64,000 nucleotides of DNA from Sequoia sempervirens (GCA_007258455.2 VDFB02047230.1:158170635-158234634); one strand, 5' to 3'; counted from the stretch's first letter, positions 45,114 through 56,733 are shown. Numbers and translations are program-made. The notes: generated by a model not told the origin, from the letters alone.

Positions 45114-46600
45114 TGTGCTAGAAAAAGAACTATTGATCATCAAAGCTTGCACCTCTCTGATAGTCTTATGGGGAATTCAATGAGTGGGGGATTGTTTTGC
45201 ACCTCACTAAATAACTCTAAGATTTTTATAGAAATTCGGCTCTTCTCTAAGTTTTGGAGAAAAGGGTAGAAGGAAATGTAAACATAAAACATAAAAATAG
45301 CGATGCGCCAAAGCTTTTACAACATTTCAAACCCAATCTTTCCTATGAGTGATATACTTAGACATATAATGCCACAACCCTTCATTGTTGGGAAGAGAAC
45401 AAACAACAAAGGCTAACAACAAGCATAGTGCAAAATTTCAAATCTTCCCACAGGTAATGTTAATTTAGGTCTGATCAAACTTAAAGATTTCCAAGGTTAA
45501 CAGAAAAACGTTTAGAAATCGCATAAACTCTCTCTCCTAATACAACACAATATAACAAAACAACTCTTTAGAAAATAAAGAAGTCCACTAACATAATCTA
45601 GTTTTTACAAGTTATTATTCTATCATATGAGCCTACAACATGGAAATCAACAACTTAAACTATTTAAATTCAGCTTGCTTGACACAACGTTTTATTTAGA
45701 ATGAAACATACATGCACAGTCTTAAAGATTTCTTCCAAATAATCCATGCTTAAATATCAAATGAACTTTAAAATAGAGGTTGAATGCCAATCTGATAATA
45801 GATTGAGCATAAACAATATAACATGCCATAGAAAAGTAGTTATGCAACTCTACTTCTAAAAATAGTTCTTAAAACCTAAGAAAACTAAAGAAACTTTTCC
45901 TCGACAAAGGAAACTAAAACTTCGAACCAACCCTTTCCTTTTGTCATCGCCTCTCATTTATAGCAACAAAAAGAAGAAAACGCCACCGTAAAATAGAAGT
46001 AATTACTGCCAGGTGTTAGCATTTGATAGCACACAATCTGATCATAGATCCTTAGTTAGGTCACAACAATCTTTGCTCATCAATTCTCAATTGCCCCATT
46101 AATGCTCTTTAGATATTTAGCAAAGATAATGATCTGAAAAATGATCAAATCTTAGAAAATAGCCTAGAAAAAATCTAGTTGACCAATCATGTAACCTAAT
46201 GGCACCGACTGAAAGCTTCCATCCCAAAAACCAAAATGGGCCAGCAAGCTCTGATAAACTCCCAAAAATGATCACTTTATAAAAGCACAAATTGCTCATA
46301 GCGAAGAGATGACGTGTCAAATAGGTGAAAAATTTCAAACTAATGAATATAGCTCCTTGATAAAATCCCCAATGAGTTCACACATGTCCTGACTCTCTCC
46401 CAAAAGGAAGGTGAAAAATAAAAGTTGCGTAGCCACTATGTGGTGCATTGCGCACCTTTTTGATAGCTTTACTCGAGCGTGGACACATCTGAAGCCAAAA
46501 TCATATACAAGTTGAAATAAAAAATGATTAGGGAAAAAATGCTTCACATGATCCATGAATTCCATTTGCATGAGGTGTGCTAGGATAACAAACACTTGCA
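45114..46600 (-). repeat. probable 5' LTR of element E
   Basis: On the minus strand the LTR would end CTAGCACA at 45114, followed by CC and TGGTGGAACATGAAG, a plausible primer-binding site (45113-45095). A TATA-like CTTTATAAAG lies at 46276-46285. No second copy is present for comparison, so the outer border, placed before the gag of element F, is approximate. Minus-strand frames in it have no domain. Confidence 0.4.
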
Positions 46601-47270
46601 ACCATGTATCCCTTCATCATTGAATATTTTAAGTTATTTTCAATGTCCATGGCAACTTGATATACATGATGAAGTGTTGTGGATATTTATCTCTTAACAA
46701 ATAGCTCATTTCTTCATCAAATGCACCTAAGTACACAACCAAAAATACTACATCATTTGGTCTTAGATTTTTTGGAATATCCCTTATTACCTTTGAAAAT
46801 CTAAGATTGAAGGCAAGAACCAACTCATCTTCTTTTTGGATGTTCATAAGTTTTTGTCTCACTAAAATTGGATCAATTCTCTCACCAAATTATTCAATGA
46901 ATGTTGTTATGAACTCATTCCATGAAGATACAAAACATACTGACAATTATGAAAACCAATCTCTAGAATCTTCCTTTAGAGATTGAACAAAAAACTTCAT
47001 GACAACATCCTCATGGCTTATCTCATAATATCTCATCAAATTAGAATTTTTTTGTAGATGCTGAGATGTTGATTATGAGCTTTTCCCTTTGAACTTTGGA
47101 ATGTGTTCCCTGACTTCATTAGGAATAGGGTTTTGGAAACCTTGAATACCATTAAAATTCAATGGTTTGTATCTTCCCACAATGAAAGGCCTTCTCTGAG
47201 GATATAACGGGAACTGTGATTGTTGTTGCATCGTATGATTTAAAAATGCATAAAGATAATCATACTAACA
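46601..47270 (-). pseudogene. gag of Ty3-type element F
   Basis: Translation on the minus strand gives YPQRRPFIVGRYKPLNFNG, IPKFKGKS, LMRYYEISHEDVVMKFFVQS, WFS followed by WNEFITTFI, then FGERIDPILVRQKL and ELVLAFNLRFSKVI, ending LGAFDEEMSYLLRDKYPQ and a DIENNLK-like stretch. This is the retrotransposon gag core with its usual order. Stops occur near 47060, 46965 and 46890. The pol part of F would lie to the left but is replaced by element E sequence, so E probably inserted into F or F lost its pol. Confidence 0.8.
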
Positions 47271-47775
47271 ATCCTTACTCAAATATTTATGTGATTCATT
47301 CCTTTTGTACTTACAACCATTAACTCTCAACTTTCTCAACACCCTTTTTTTAGTGCTAACATTCACTGAATAAGGGAACAAAAGTTTTTCTAGGACTTTC
47401 AAACATGGTTTTCATACATAATATTATCTTTTTGGAAAAATAAAATATGAAAAATACCTAGATATGTTGCAGCTATTGCAAATTTCACTTCCTGACTAGA
47501 AATATTTATAGATTTGGAACTTTCTTTACATATTCATCAGATTCTTTAGCAGAGTCACCACCTCTCTTCACAGAGGACTAAACTTCAAATAGTATAAAGC
47601 TCGTTCAAACATGAATTTCATTCTTCTAGGTCTTCTCCAACGAAAAACTCACACATAAATTCTTTCAAATTTATCACAACAAAACCTCCTCTAGGTTTGA
47701 AAACTTCAATATTTGAACCAAATGTTCAGATTTACCAAATTTTTGACTCTATACAAATGGGAACTCTTCTGATCT
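47271..47775 (-). other. 5' leader of element F
   Basis: Sequence between gag and the primer-binding site of F. No domain or RNA gene was recognised; it is AT-rich and full of stops. Confidence 0.4.
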
Positions 47776-47792
47776 CCCTAGCAGAGTTGCCA
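47776..47792 (-). promoter_or_regulatory. primer-binding site of element F
   Basis: On the minus strand TGGCAACTCTGCTAGGG starts a few bases after an LTR-like end (AAAAAACA). It resembles TGGCGACTCTGCTGGGG-type primer sites of plant Ty3 elements. I do not name the tRNA because I could not compare it. Confidence 0.65.
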
Positions 47793-47801
47793 ATCTATTG
47801 G

Positions 47802-49395
47802 TGTTTTTTCTAGCATAACCATGAAAATCCTCTAAAGGTGTGTCATGCCTTATGCTTAAGAACTTAGAGATCTATGGCCAACGAATGGGAGATTGATATG
47901 AAACCCATCTCCCCTACACTTTGGGCTCTGTGAAACCCAAAAGGGTGATCCCAACAATGTAATTCTCAATACTCTTGTGTCAAAGTATCAAATACATTGT
48001 AAATAGATAATTCTCCTTTAACTGTTTAATAGACATAATACACTAAATATTTAGCCGACCTTCATGGTAATGTATAACTTAAACATGAGGAATGTAATAC
48101 ATTAAGATCAACACACATTCACACTGAGATAAGAGATTAAATTTGATTTGAATGTAGATGCCACAAAAGATCTCAGGAGACTACAACATTAAAAGACCAG
48201 TGTCTAATCCTAGGGTGGAGTCATTTAAAACATGTAATTAAAAACACATCACAACATTCACTCTGCCATAACTATGCCTACCAAATGATGACTTACACCA
48301 CCGATACAAGAAACTTAATTAGTAATACTTAGTGATCCTAACACACAGTTGCACAAACCTTCAGTCATGTTAATACAATTTAACTCATTCTTTGAATCAG
48401 AGTAAGAACATTGAACAAACATTCAGGGAAAGACAAGAATATGAATATTAGAAACCCTTGATTACTTCTATTCAAAATCTATGCAATGTCTACAGTGGAG
48501 AAAATTGACTTAGAATATCTTGCCATTTATTATTTCAAAGATGACAGTGATATGAAAACATCCACCATTACATGACTCAAAGTATTCCAAAACCTATAAT
48601 AGACTCAAGTTAATCATTCAGACCTGTTACAAAGTATCTCCACGAGACCAAATTGTGAGCAACCTCTTTCAATGAAAACCAATTTCTCATTTTAAAAGAA
48701 ATGAGAAGAAAGAAGAAAATCTCTAAAATCAATTAACCGTTGACACATGGCACTTTCATCTCCCTTGATCTGCAACTGGCTGGTCTTTAGAAGAATTCCT
48801 TTACTCTTCATTTTCCCTCTTTCTGCCTTCACTTGAAAATCTTGTGCAAACCTTTTACCTGGCTGTAAAAACTCACTTACTAGCTTTATTTCACTTTGCA
48901 AGTGAAAAGTATTATTTCTAGGTAAAAACACACATTACCCATTTGTCCCCTTTACTCTTTAAGTAAAACTATTTTACCAATATGCATTTGTTTTCATTAA
49001 AAGATTTCAATATATGGTTTGTCATGCATTTAAACCATATATTTAATTTCTGGAGACTTCATTTATCTTTGCAACTAGTTTGATAATTTTCCAAACTATT
49101 AGCTGATAATCTTTTACCTGTGAATTGTTGGCTAGTAATCTTTTAATTTCTAGATTTGTCAAGTTAGGATCACTATGTTTTTGTACTTTACAATCTAAAA
49201 TTTTTATTTCTAAATGCGTTCATTGGTTGAGAGTTTTGAAAATTTCTTGCATAGTTTTCTTTCTTATTGTAAAATCACAATTCTTCTAATTCTTGGAAAT
49301 TTATTTACTATCTAACCCAAACAGTCCCAAAGTAAGACACTTAAACATTATCATACACATCCAATTTTTGAATTTAGTAAAAATATGTTGCCATT
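47802..49395 (-). repeat. 5' LTR of element F (right border approximate)
   Basis: The left border is set by TGTTTTTTCTAGC at 47802, just beyond the primer-binding site. The region to about 49395 is AT-rich and non-coding, apart from a short minus-strand frame at 48692-48931 without a domain. The right border is set only by the start of the next element at 49404. Confidence 0.45.
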
Positions 49396-49558
49396 CTAGG
49401 GTTTGTCATGCCCTCGACCTATTAAATTTCATTTAGATTTGGATTATAGGTATATATTTGTGTTTTTTGTGTGGTTTTACTTTTTGATTATGCACTTTGT
49501 TTGGTTTGTTGTGATTGTCCTCTACTTTTCCTTCATAGTAGGATTATCTAAGTGTTTT

Positions 49559-49576
49559 GAATCTCATATGAGATTC
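49559..49576. repeat. 18-bp perfect palindrome
   Basis: GAATCTCATATGAGATTC reads the same on both strands. It lies in the leader of element G between the LTR-like start and the gag frame. Confidence 0.9.
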
Positions 49577-50560
49577 ATGACCTAGTGTCCTACTACTAAT
49601 ACCCCTATAAGATGTAGTTTTAGACTTATGGCATCTTACATTGTAACCACATCCTTTGTGGAGCCTAAGACCCGTAAATCTTTCCCACAAGGTATTTCCT
49701 CCACCCACTCTATTTCATATTCCATTCTTCACCCCACATTACCTATAAATTCCATACAACCTAATATTTATGTGGACTTGGAGGCCACTATTATCATATT
49801 AATAAAGAGTAACTAATATTAGATAAGGATTTAGAAGGTCTTTAAGACTTTCTAAGCACTAAACCTTTAGCTAGAGAGTCGATGCCTAGTGTGGACAATC
49901 TTACAAAGTTGATAAACGATTCCCAAGGAATAGAAATGTTGTGTAGTCTAGGCCATATTGTAGATGCTAACATCCCTAAAACAACTAGTTGTGCTCAAAC
50001 ATTCACAAATTCTCAAACCCAAGTAGGAAAAAATGTTTCCTCTCCCACAACCATACCTTCTATTCCCACATTTACACCTCTAACTATCGAATCAACCATA
50101 CAATACACCAACAAACTAAATCAAAGCTTAGGGTTTCCTAATGTGAATCCTTATAGTTTTATCACCTCACCCAAAACTCTGCCATGTTCATCACCTTTCA
50201 TAAACATACAACATAGTAACCCATTTATCACTCACTCTAGCTCACCATACTAAAAAAACTCTCAAAACCTGTCACCTAATGATCTAGTCATAAATCATTT
50301 TTTTGTAAAATATGATACCACTTCAACAAAAAATCTCAACCTTAAATCAAAATCAAAATGGTTAACCTCCATAATACCTCTCACAAAATCCTTTGTCATT
50401 TTTCATCTCAAAACACTGATACTTCTAAACATTGAAATACCTTAATTTGAAAAATATAATGGTAAAGGAGATCCTAACAACCACGTGTTAGATTTTACCA
50501 TGCTATGTAGTGATTTCATTTTTGAAGATGTGATCTTGGAAATTTTTTTCCCTAGAACAT

Positions 50561-52008
50561 TGTAGGACACCTAGTTTGATCACACACAACCAGTCGTAGA
50601 TTGGGGATGACAGTCACTACTCTTTCACAAATTATGATGAATTTCAAAATTTAACTAAACTCAAAAAATAGAATTTAATATTGCAGATATAACACTAGGA
50701 TCAATCTTTAAACCAACACAACCTTTCACTAAGACAAACAACAATATCTAAACATAAACTATTTTCTAAACCCTAACAATCAACTGGAATCGATGTCCAT
50801 ATTAACAATGTAAGACACATAATATGTTGGCATTTATATCACACATAGTAATATTATTTGATCACTATGAAGTAACTAAATGCAGCGATGAAAATCTTGA
50901 TAAAATCATATCTTCATACAAGTACTATTGTTGTTTCAACATTAGAGGTGGCATTGACCAAACATATAGGGTACATCACTGTTAAATTACATATTCGCAA
51001 AGCAGTAGAATTCATGATGATAGTTCCAGGCACACATTACTAACAGTATTGGTGTTCACCAATGATTATGAGAATGACATTAATCAATCACTCCTTATCG
51101 GTAATTTTCTAGAAGATAACTCCCAATCCTATAATTCTCAATGGCGATCCTTCCTCATTGAGATCACTAGGCCACTAATTGATAGGAAAATGTATATAAA
51201 TGTTCCATTGCACTACCTCAAAGACATGCCTGATATGAATGAATACACATCCCACTCTACTGGAGTATCAGACCACAAAAATATGCTAGTCTCTCGATTG
51301 AAAATCAAAGAGGCATATTACGTATCCTAGTATCTATGACAGATCCATGGCAGTGTCCATACTTGCCTGATATAAGATAAACTAGTGCCTGAATGATATT
51401 TGGAGGTGATTGAATGGCGTTAGTTTCCCTTGGTTGATAGGTGCGATAGTAGTGATCATGTTGGCACCCTAAGGTGGTGCCTTCCCGATTGGGTCTCCCG
51501 TGTAGTGCTCCTTGAAGTAGTGTCAAATCATGGCTTGAGAGTATTTGTGTGTGGGTTTGAGGTGCGACATGAGTTAGAAGGCTCTACCAATTTTTTCATT
51601 CAAATTGTCCAAATCCCTCTCACATATGCCCAATGGTGATCAAACTTGGAATGGAGAAGGTAGGAGTTAGGTAATGAAATATGTAATGCTACACAAAAAT
51701 ATCACGATCACTAGATGAGGTTTTTGTCCCACCTAGAAGCTATTCAGTAGGGCTTTTCATCCCTATTAGGTCTTCATAATGACTCGCTAAACCATGATGA
51801 TCAAATATAATTTAGAAACCAACATATATACCAGCATGAATGCCTTCCCAATTGGACCGGCTAGAAAAATATTTAAAATATTTAAAATTTAATATTATTA
51901 TTTTATATAATATTTAATTAATATTATTTTATTTAAATTAAGTGTTTAAAAATGTTGCTTTCTCACTCCATTTAAAAAATAGGGCTTAGCTAAGGATGGG
52001 ACATGACA
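50561..52008 (-). mobile_element. solo LTR H inside the gag of element G
   Basis: It begins TGTAGGACACC and ends GGGACATGACA; on the minus strand it starts TGTCATGTCCC, the same style of start as the LTRs at 6207-7510 and 49404. Flanks are AACAT (50556-50560) and CACAT (52009-52013), a 5-bp duplication with one difference. Removing it and one copy rejoins the gag words PRT and LKDMA. With 1448 bp and no element protein, it is best explained as a solo LTR. Open frames at 51049-51639 are incidental. Confidence 0.8.
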
Positions 52009-52359
52009 CACATTGAAGGACATGGCGTTTTAAAATATTTGTTCTCATTGCCAAATAACTCAATAACCTCATTCACCTAGCTTCTTAGTGCCTTTCTCCA
52101 AAATTTTCAAGCTAAAATTAGTCCTCAAGTAACATTAATAGACTTAGTGCATTGTAAACAAGGACCTAAGGAAAACATAATTGACTTCATAAGACGATAC
52201 CAATTTCTTTACTCACAAATTTCCTATAGTCTTCCCAGCAATGACATCCAAAATATTTCTATAGAAAGCTTGCAACCTAGTATTCAAGACATGATTTTGT
52301 TGATGAAGTATCCATCCTTTACACACTTGTGTAGAACCCTTTGTGACTATCATATTTTG

Positions 52360-52364
52360 GTTAG
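52360..52364 (+). repeat. target-site duplication GTTAG, left copy
   Basis: GTTAG directly precedes the LTR; the second copy is at 58653-58657. Both lie in the gag reading frame of element G. Confidence 0.88.
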
Positions 52365-53556
52365 TGTGATATAGGGGGATTCGCTACTCACGAGTTCTCT
52401 TCACTTAGAGATCCTCATGGGGCGAACTACCCTATATTACCTCAATGGAACAACAACGACAGTTCTAGAATTCGAAAGAGTAGGTCACAAAGGTTCTCTA
52501 GACAAACTGACAGGCTCTTGGCTAAAGGACGTTAGCACAAAAATTGGATGAGAGCACGATGCGCTGGCATCTCAGAGAAACGCTGGCGTCTTGTACGGAC
52601 CAAAGAATGAGCTTATCACAGAAAACAACTAAGTGACTACTTCTACTAAATTGCTAAGAGCTTACATCATATATGAAAGCGACATAATGTGATAAAGTAG
52701 TAGAATTGACAAAGATAAGGAGAAGAAAGGAAGGAGATAATTACAACCATGCGAGTGATGAAGCTTCCACCAAACAAATGCCTTCAAAACCTACACACAA
52801 GAGGGAGAGATAATTTATTGGGGCTATAAAGGGTCCTGCCTGAGTCAAACCCCATTTTGGTGTTCCTACCTCCATGGATAGCCAAATAGATAGAGAAAAG
52901 TAGAAATGAAGTAAAGAGCACTTAAAGCACTACAAAACAATGTTATTCTACTAAACCAAGTAATAGAGGAGAGGAGTGAAAGCTTACCACCTCCACCAAG
53001 AGCACTCAAGGCTAATGGGGGAGAAAATGAGAGGAACTCAAGCCTCTGTTGCAATGGTGTTTTGTTCCACACTTGCTCTGTTGATGTGGTGGAGTGTTGA
53101 TGTTGTTGTTGTGAAGTGTAAAGTGTGAGCTCAATGCTTGGTAGAGGATTGAAGAAGCTTGTGGATGAAGTCTAGAAGTGGTGAAGAGATCTTCCCATCT
53201 TTCATCCAACCTCCAAATGCAAGTTCAAAGATTGATTATGAAGGAATGAGAAAGAAAACTACCATATTCGGGTCGGTCGGCCGAGGAGGGAATTACAAAT
53301 TGACCCCTAATGGGAAGTTTAATGCCTCTGTAGGCTCTAGACACACAAATCTGTTAGGGACGTAAGTGCGCCACGCAGACGTCTAGGCACCGTGTGGGCA
53401 TCCTTGACAAAAACGCCTCCACTGTTGCTCAAAACAGACACCAAGTTTGATGCAAGTAGTGGGCTTAGGTGGAATTAAGCCTTTGAACTTGGTTTTCTAA
53501 GGTGGACAAAGGAAAAAAGGGGAATCACACATAGGGTGCAAATTCGCTCTTATACA
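52365..53556 (-). repeat. 3' LTR of element A
   Basis: It aligns over its whole length with 57483-58652, starting TGTGATATAGGGGGATTC and ending GCTCTTATACA. On the minus strand it begins TGTATAAGAG. The two copies show scattered substitutions and small indels by eye, so integration is not recent. Small frames inside are incidental. Confidence 0.92.
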
Positions 53557-53606
53557 TTTTACCCCCACTTTAGCGAGCATGAATACTGATGAGTGCTCAG
53601 TAAAGT
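53557..53606 (-). promoter_or_regulatory. polypurine tract and adjoining hairpin of element A
   Basis: ACTTTAGCGAGCA (53567-53579) pairs with TGCTCAGTAAAGT (53594-53606) over 13 positions with one mismatch and, in the transcript, one G-U pair; the loop is 14 bases. On the minus strand the arm runs straight into GGGGGT and the 3' LTR. Confidence 0.75.
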
Positions 53607-53898
53607 AGATCAAGAAAGATTAAGGTTAGAAATGTATACCTGAACCATCGAGGAAGTAGATAATACATTAGACAAGAAGAAACTGCAACAAATAGAAATG
53701 TTAGGGCATAAAAAGCTAAAGGATTCGAGTCAGCAAAGTAAAGAGACCTCGATGTAAAAGGTTGTCTCAGTACTATGTGTTGTCCCCAAATGACATAGAA
53801 GAACTTTAAGATGAAGAAAGGAAAGGCATATACTTAGGATGAAGAAGATGCATATCTTTGATCCAGTATATACAAAAAAGAGGAGAGAGATAAAGCGC

Positions 53899-54144
53899 GT
53901 GGTGAAAGAAAAACTCACTCATGAGTAGAACTTGCACCACAAAGAAGGTGATAAAAGCAAACCCCGCTCTAGGAGGAAACCCGTATCACTGAAAAGTGCA
54001 TGGTGAAAGAAAAACCTTCTCAAGGAGGAAACCTGTATCACCAAAAAGTGTGTGGTGAAAGAAAAACCCGCTCAGGAGTAGAACCCACACCACAAAAGAA
54101 GGTGATAAAAGCAAACCCCGCTCAAGGAGGAAACCCGTATCACC
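53899..54144. repeat. five tandem inverted-repeat modules in element A
   Basis: Modules of about 42-46 bases each start with a GGTG-type arm and end with the matching CACC-type arm: GTGGTG/CACCAC (53899-53940), GGTGATA/TATCAC (53947-53989), TGGTGA/TCACCA (54001-54044), TGTGGTG/CACCACA (54051-54094) and GGTGATA/TATCACC (54101-54144). The loops share AAACCCGCTC and AGGAGGAAACC/AGGAGTAGAACC words. This is both a tandem array and a series of possible hairpins. The plus-strand frame over it is incidental. Confidence 0.85.
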
Positions 54145-54150
54145 AAAAAG

Positions 54151-54280
54151 TGCCTTACAAGCCCGCAGACCTGCAAGGAGGTATCCCCCAAGATCTCTCA
54201 CATGGAAGAGGCCGAGAAAGCTCCTTACAGACCCACAAACCTGCAAGGAAGGTATCCTTCAAGAACTCTCACATGAAAGA
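54151..54280. repeat. direct duplication, about 71 bp
   Basis: CCTTACAAGCCCGCAGACC at 54151 and CCTTACAGACCCACAAACC at 54222 begin two similar units sharing TGCAAGGA, GGTATCC and CTCTCACATG. They follow directly on the inverted-repeat modules. Confidence 0.8.
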
Positions 54281-54313
54281 AACCCCAAGGAAGTGGACTC
54301 TGCAGAGTCAAAA

Positions 54314-54660
54314 GCGACGACATCTCTACCCGCAAATAGAACATGTCAAAAGCGTCGATATGTCTACTCGTAGATAGGATGCATCTAAAAGAAGCAACAC
54401 ATTTATCTACAGATAGAACATGTCTAAAGTGTTGATACGTCTACCCGCAAATAGGATGCATCTAAAAGTGGTGACATGTCTACCCGCAGATAGAATGTGT
54501 CAAAATCGGCAACATGTCTACCCGCAGATAGCACATGTAAAAAGTGGCTACACGTCTATCCGCAGATAGTGCGTGTTAGAAAGCGGTGACACATCTACCC
54601 GCAGATAGCACGTGTCAGAAAGTGGTGACACATCTACCCGCAGATAGAGCGTGTCTAAAA
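54314..54660. repeat. 38-39-bp tandem array, nine copies, in element A
   Basis: Units start near 54314, 54352, 54391, 54429, 54468, 54506, 54544, 54583 and 54622. The core is GTCTACCCGCAGATAG with a flanking GTGTC-type word. Within a unit GACAC and GTGTC, and TCT and AGA, are arranged as a dyad around CCCGC. Copies differ by several bases, with the last ones most alike. Confidence 0.9.
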
Positions 54661-54695
54661 GCGGCCGGTCACGCAAATAGTAAAACTCACAAAGG

Positions 54696-54890
54696 GGTCC
54701 CTTAGGAACCCGACATGAAAAGAGAGGGTTCCACTCAAGGGACATGCTATTTGAAAGGTGAGGTCTAGTCAGGTTGCCCCCAAGCTAGATGCAAATAATT
54801 CATTTGAAAGAAAGGCTTTCAAAGAGGTCCCTCGGGAACCCTTCAAAAAAGAAAAGGGGTCTACTCAAGGGACGCTTCATTTGAAAGACA
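54696..54890. repeat. duplicated module of about 70 bp, copies 123 bp apart
   Basis: The copies at 54696-54763 and 54819-54890 share AAAG.GGTCCCT..GGAACCC, then ACTCAAGGGAC and ATTTGAAAG. They lie in the same non-coding part of element A. Confidence 0.8.
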
Positions 54891-55108
54891 CAGCGGAGAG
54901 AGGGGTCATTAAGAAGGGTACACATCTCTGAATGAGTTATCGTTGCCCCCAACATATAGGGGAGGAGAACCATACAAGATACTTTGAACATGATAGAGGT
55001 AAACCTCGATATCACTTGTCATACAAAGTAAAGGCAGGTGTGTCAATCAGACGAGAGTCTAATGGCACATGAATCATGAAGATGTTGTATTTTTTCTTTC
55101 AAGGCTTT

Positions 55109-55150
55109 ACATTCACTAGGGGAATGCCCAAGCACTCAATGGTATGCGCA
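55109..55150 (-). other. CX2HX4GHX4C-like motif of element A
   Basis: On the minus strand the reading is SFCAYH, a stop at 55138-55136, then VLGHSPSECKALKEKIQ. Except for the stop it matches the CxxH...GH...EC motif seen in many plant Ty3 polyproteins, which probably binds zinc. Element B has the counterpart at 62604-62560. Here it follows the protease-like domain. Confidence 0.65.
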
Positions 55151-55389
55151 AAAAGAATATTTATGCTTACAAACTTTCTTGGGTGTAGGAGAAGGAAGAG
55201 TAATCAAGCGAGTTTTTAGAAGCCGCAACAAAATACGCTCTTGCTTAGATAAAGGATGAGGAGCAGGAAGCAACCCTCTCTCTTGTGGAGAAAGGTTTGA
55301 CTTCTCACAAGAAGAAGATAAGAAGGTAGCAGAAAAAGAAGGAAGATCTCCGTAGAGAGTGTTATTCTGGAAAGGGGGATCACACTCTT

Positions 55390-56337
55390 CTACAGGATCC
55401 CCATCATCCTTCTTGACAAGACTACCAACATTAACCTCTTTAACAGAAGTGCGACCTTAGAAGGAGGATCATCACCAAGACCATTACAACTATTACTCAC
55501 ACTACCCCACGATACAGAAGAATGACCATCTTTGATAGTGGGTGTGGATGATGTTGTCGGAAGGTCTAAGTGGATCGGGTCAAATTTATATTCCCCAACG
55601 AAGGAGTTTGTGAAGTCTAAAGAACCCCAATCATCACCAAGAGCATTCTTTTTAGACGAACCACACTTAGGACTCCTTACTTTAGAAGGATCTTCCTTAG
55701 GGACATTTTTCTCAAGAGCACCCTTTGTAGAAGGTGCTACAAGAGTAAACATCGAGACACTAGAAGATACTGAAGGAATATGAGTAGGCACGACCGAAGT
55801 TTGACCAACAACTACCATCTCACATAAGTGCATAGCATCAGGGTCAACCTTGACTGTGACTACTTTATTGTTAGCAATGAACTTAATTGATTTATGTAAG
55901 GTAGACAGGAATGCACCCATAGCGTGAATCCACGGTCTACCAAGAAGAAGGTTATACGGTAGCTTTTCTGCCATGACATATACAAGGGTAGGTACAGTAA
56001 TGGGTCCCAACCTCAAAGGCAAGACTATTGTGCCTAGGGCTTGTCGACCAACATTATCAAACCCATGGATGTCAACAAAAGAAGCATTAATAAAAGATGA
56101 GTCAATATTAACCTTAGGCAATAGATCAATGCTACATACGTTGAGCGTCGAACCAACATCAATGAGAGAACGTCTAATGCCAATCTTATTAATATTAATT
56201 ATAATCATTAGAGGATCTACTTGCTTCTGTACTTCTGGAGGCGAAAGCTCCTGTGGATAGAACATAATGTTCGACGAATCCGCATGAATATATGCCATCA
56301 ATGCATTAGCATCCATCGGCCTAGCAAAATAAGGCAA
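55390..56337 (-). pseudogene. aspartic-protease-like domain of element A
   Basis: This 315-residue open frame begins in the middle of a longer polyprotein (the Met at 56337 follows LQKILLPYFARP-type text continuing from the preceding frame). The protease core has LIDVGSTLNVCSIDLLPK with the catalytic Asp at residue 60 and Val instead of Ser/Thr next to it. It then has VLPLRLGPITVPTLVYV and YNLLLGRPWIHAMGA at 128-142, the flap/C-terminal words of retropepsins. The tail is Ser/Lys-rich. Retropepsins work as dimers to process gag-pol; with no RT or integrase encoded here its role is unclear. A single stop separates it from the preceding frame. Confidence 0.8.
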
Positions 56338-56358
56338 GAGAATCTTTTGTAAGGCTTC

Positions 56359-56733
56359 CTAAAGCATACTTGGATAAACCAAATTAGACCAAAGCAAGTC
56401 CCACAGTGAGATCTTATCTGGAGGAACTCGAGGTTGCTCGACAAGATCGTTATCACTAGGTGCTTTAGTTGTAGGTTTAGGTGCTAAAGGAAGACTTGGT
56501 TGTTTATTCATTCTATTTTCATAAGTATGGGCTACTACTCTATAAGAGGGAGCCATAGGAATAGTACGATGGTCACCATCAAATGGAACACCATCAATAG
56601 AACAAACCTTCTTTAGAGAAGGACTAGTTGGAGTCACATAAATAACCGGTCTCTTAGGCCTTTGAGGGGCAATAGAGACATAGATTACATTTACCGAATC
56701 ATCATAGCTAGTAGAACAATTATTTGAATACAT
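56359..56733 (-). pseudogene. element A polyprotein, region before the protease
   Basis: Pro-rich text (SIAPQRPKRPVIYV, LAPKPTTKAPSDN) ends in KISLWDLLWSNLV, a motif that also precedes the protease in element E (SLWDII). A stop at about 56356 separates it from the protease frame, so both were one protein. No gag capsid core can be recognised. Confidence 0.6.

Larger units (their letters stand above)
38836..46600 (-). mobile_element. Ty3-type LTR retrotransposon E, with an extra RNase H domain
   Basis: Domain order on the minus strand is gag (44810-44200), linker (43616-43080), protease (43080-42621), RNase H-like domain (42280-41990), RT (41460-40883), Ty3 RNase H (40708-40469) and integrase (39900-38837). 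The presence of two RNase H domains recalls plant elements of the Tat/Ogre group. The 5' LTR seems to start at 45114. The 3' LTR is not seen; the LINE insertion and later changes separate it. All coding parts have stops or frame changes. Confidence 0.85.
49628..52364 (+). pseudogene. gag of element G, split
   Basis: The N-terminal part, rich in Ser, Thr, Pro and Asn, is open at 49628-49816 and 49882-50253. The core begins FEKYNGKGDPNNHVLDFTML and CSDFIFEDVI and reaches FPRT at 50555. It resumes at 52013 with LKDMA and, after one frameshift, FSLPNNSITSF, FLQNFQAK, DLVHCKQGPKENIIDFIRRY and SIQDMILLM. This is the classical retrotransposon gag core. Stops and a frameshift accompany the insertions. 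The C-terminal part continues after element A at 58653. Confidence 0.82.

Noticed and set aside
32647..46600. Elements C and E as one single element
   Set aside because: The LTR at 31440-32646 does not resemble the candidate 5' LTR of E at 45114-46600, so they were kept apart; a full alignment could change this.
51049..51639. Plus- and minus-strand open frames as genes
   Set aside because: They are inside solo LTR H, overlap each other on both strands and show no domains.
53974..54377. 125-residue plus-strand frame with KPSQGGNLYHQKV-type repeats as a repeat protein
   Set aside because: The repeats reflect the underlying DNA modules, the frame is antisense to element A and similar units are open in other frames as well.
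54314..54660. CRISPR array of 39-bp units
   Set aside because: Units are head-to-tail with no unique spacers and lie inside a plant retroelement; it is a minisatellite.
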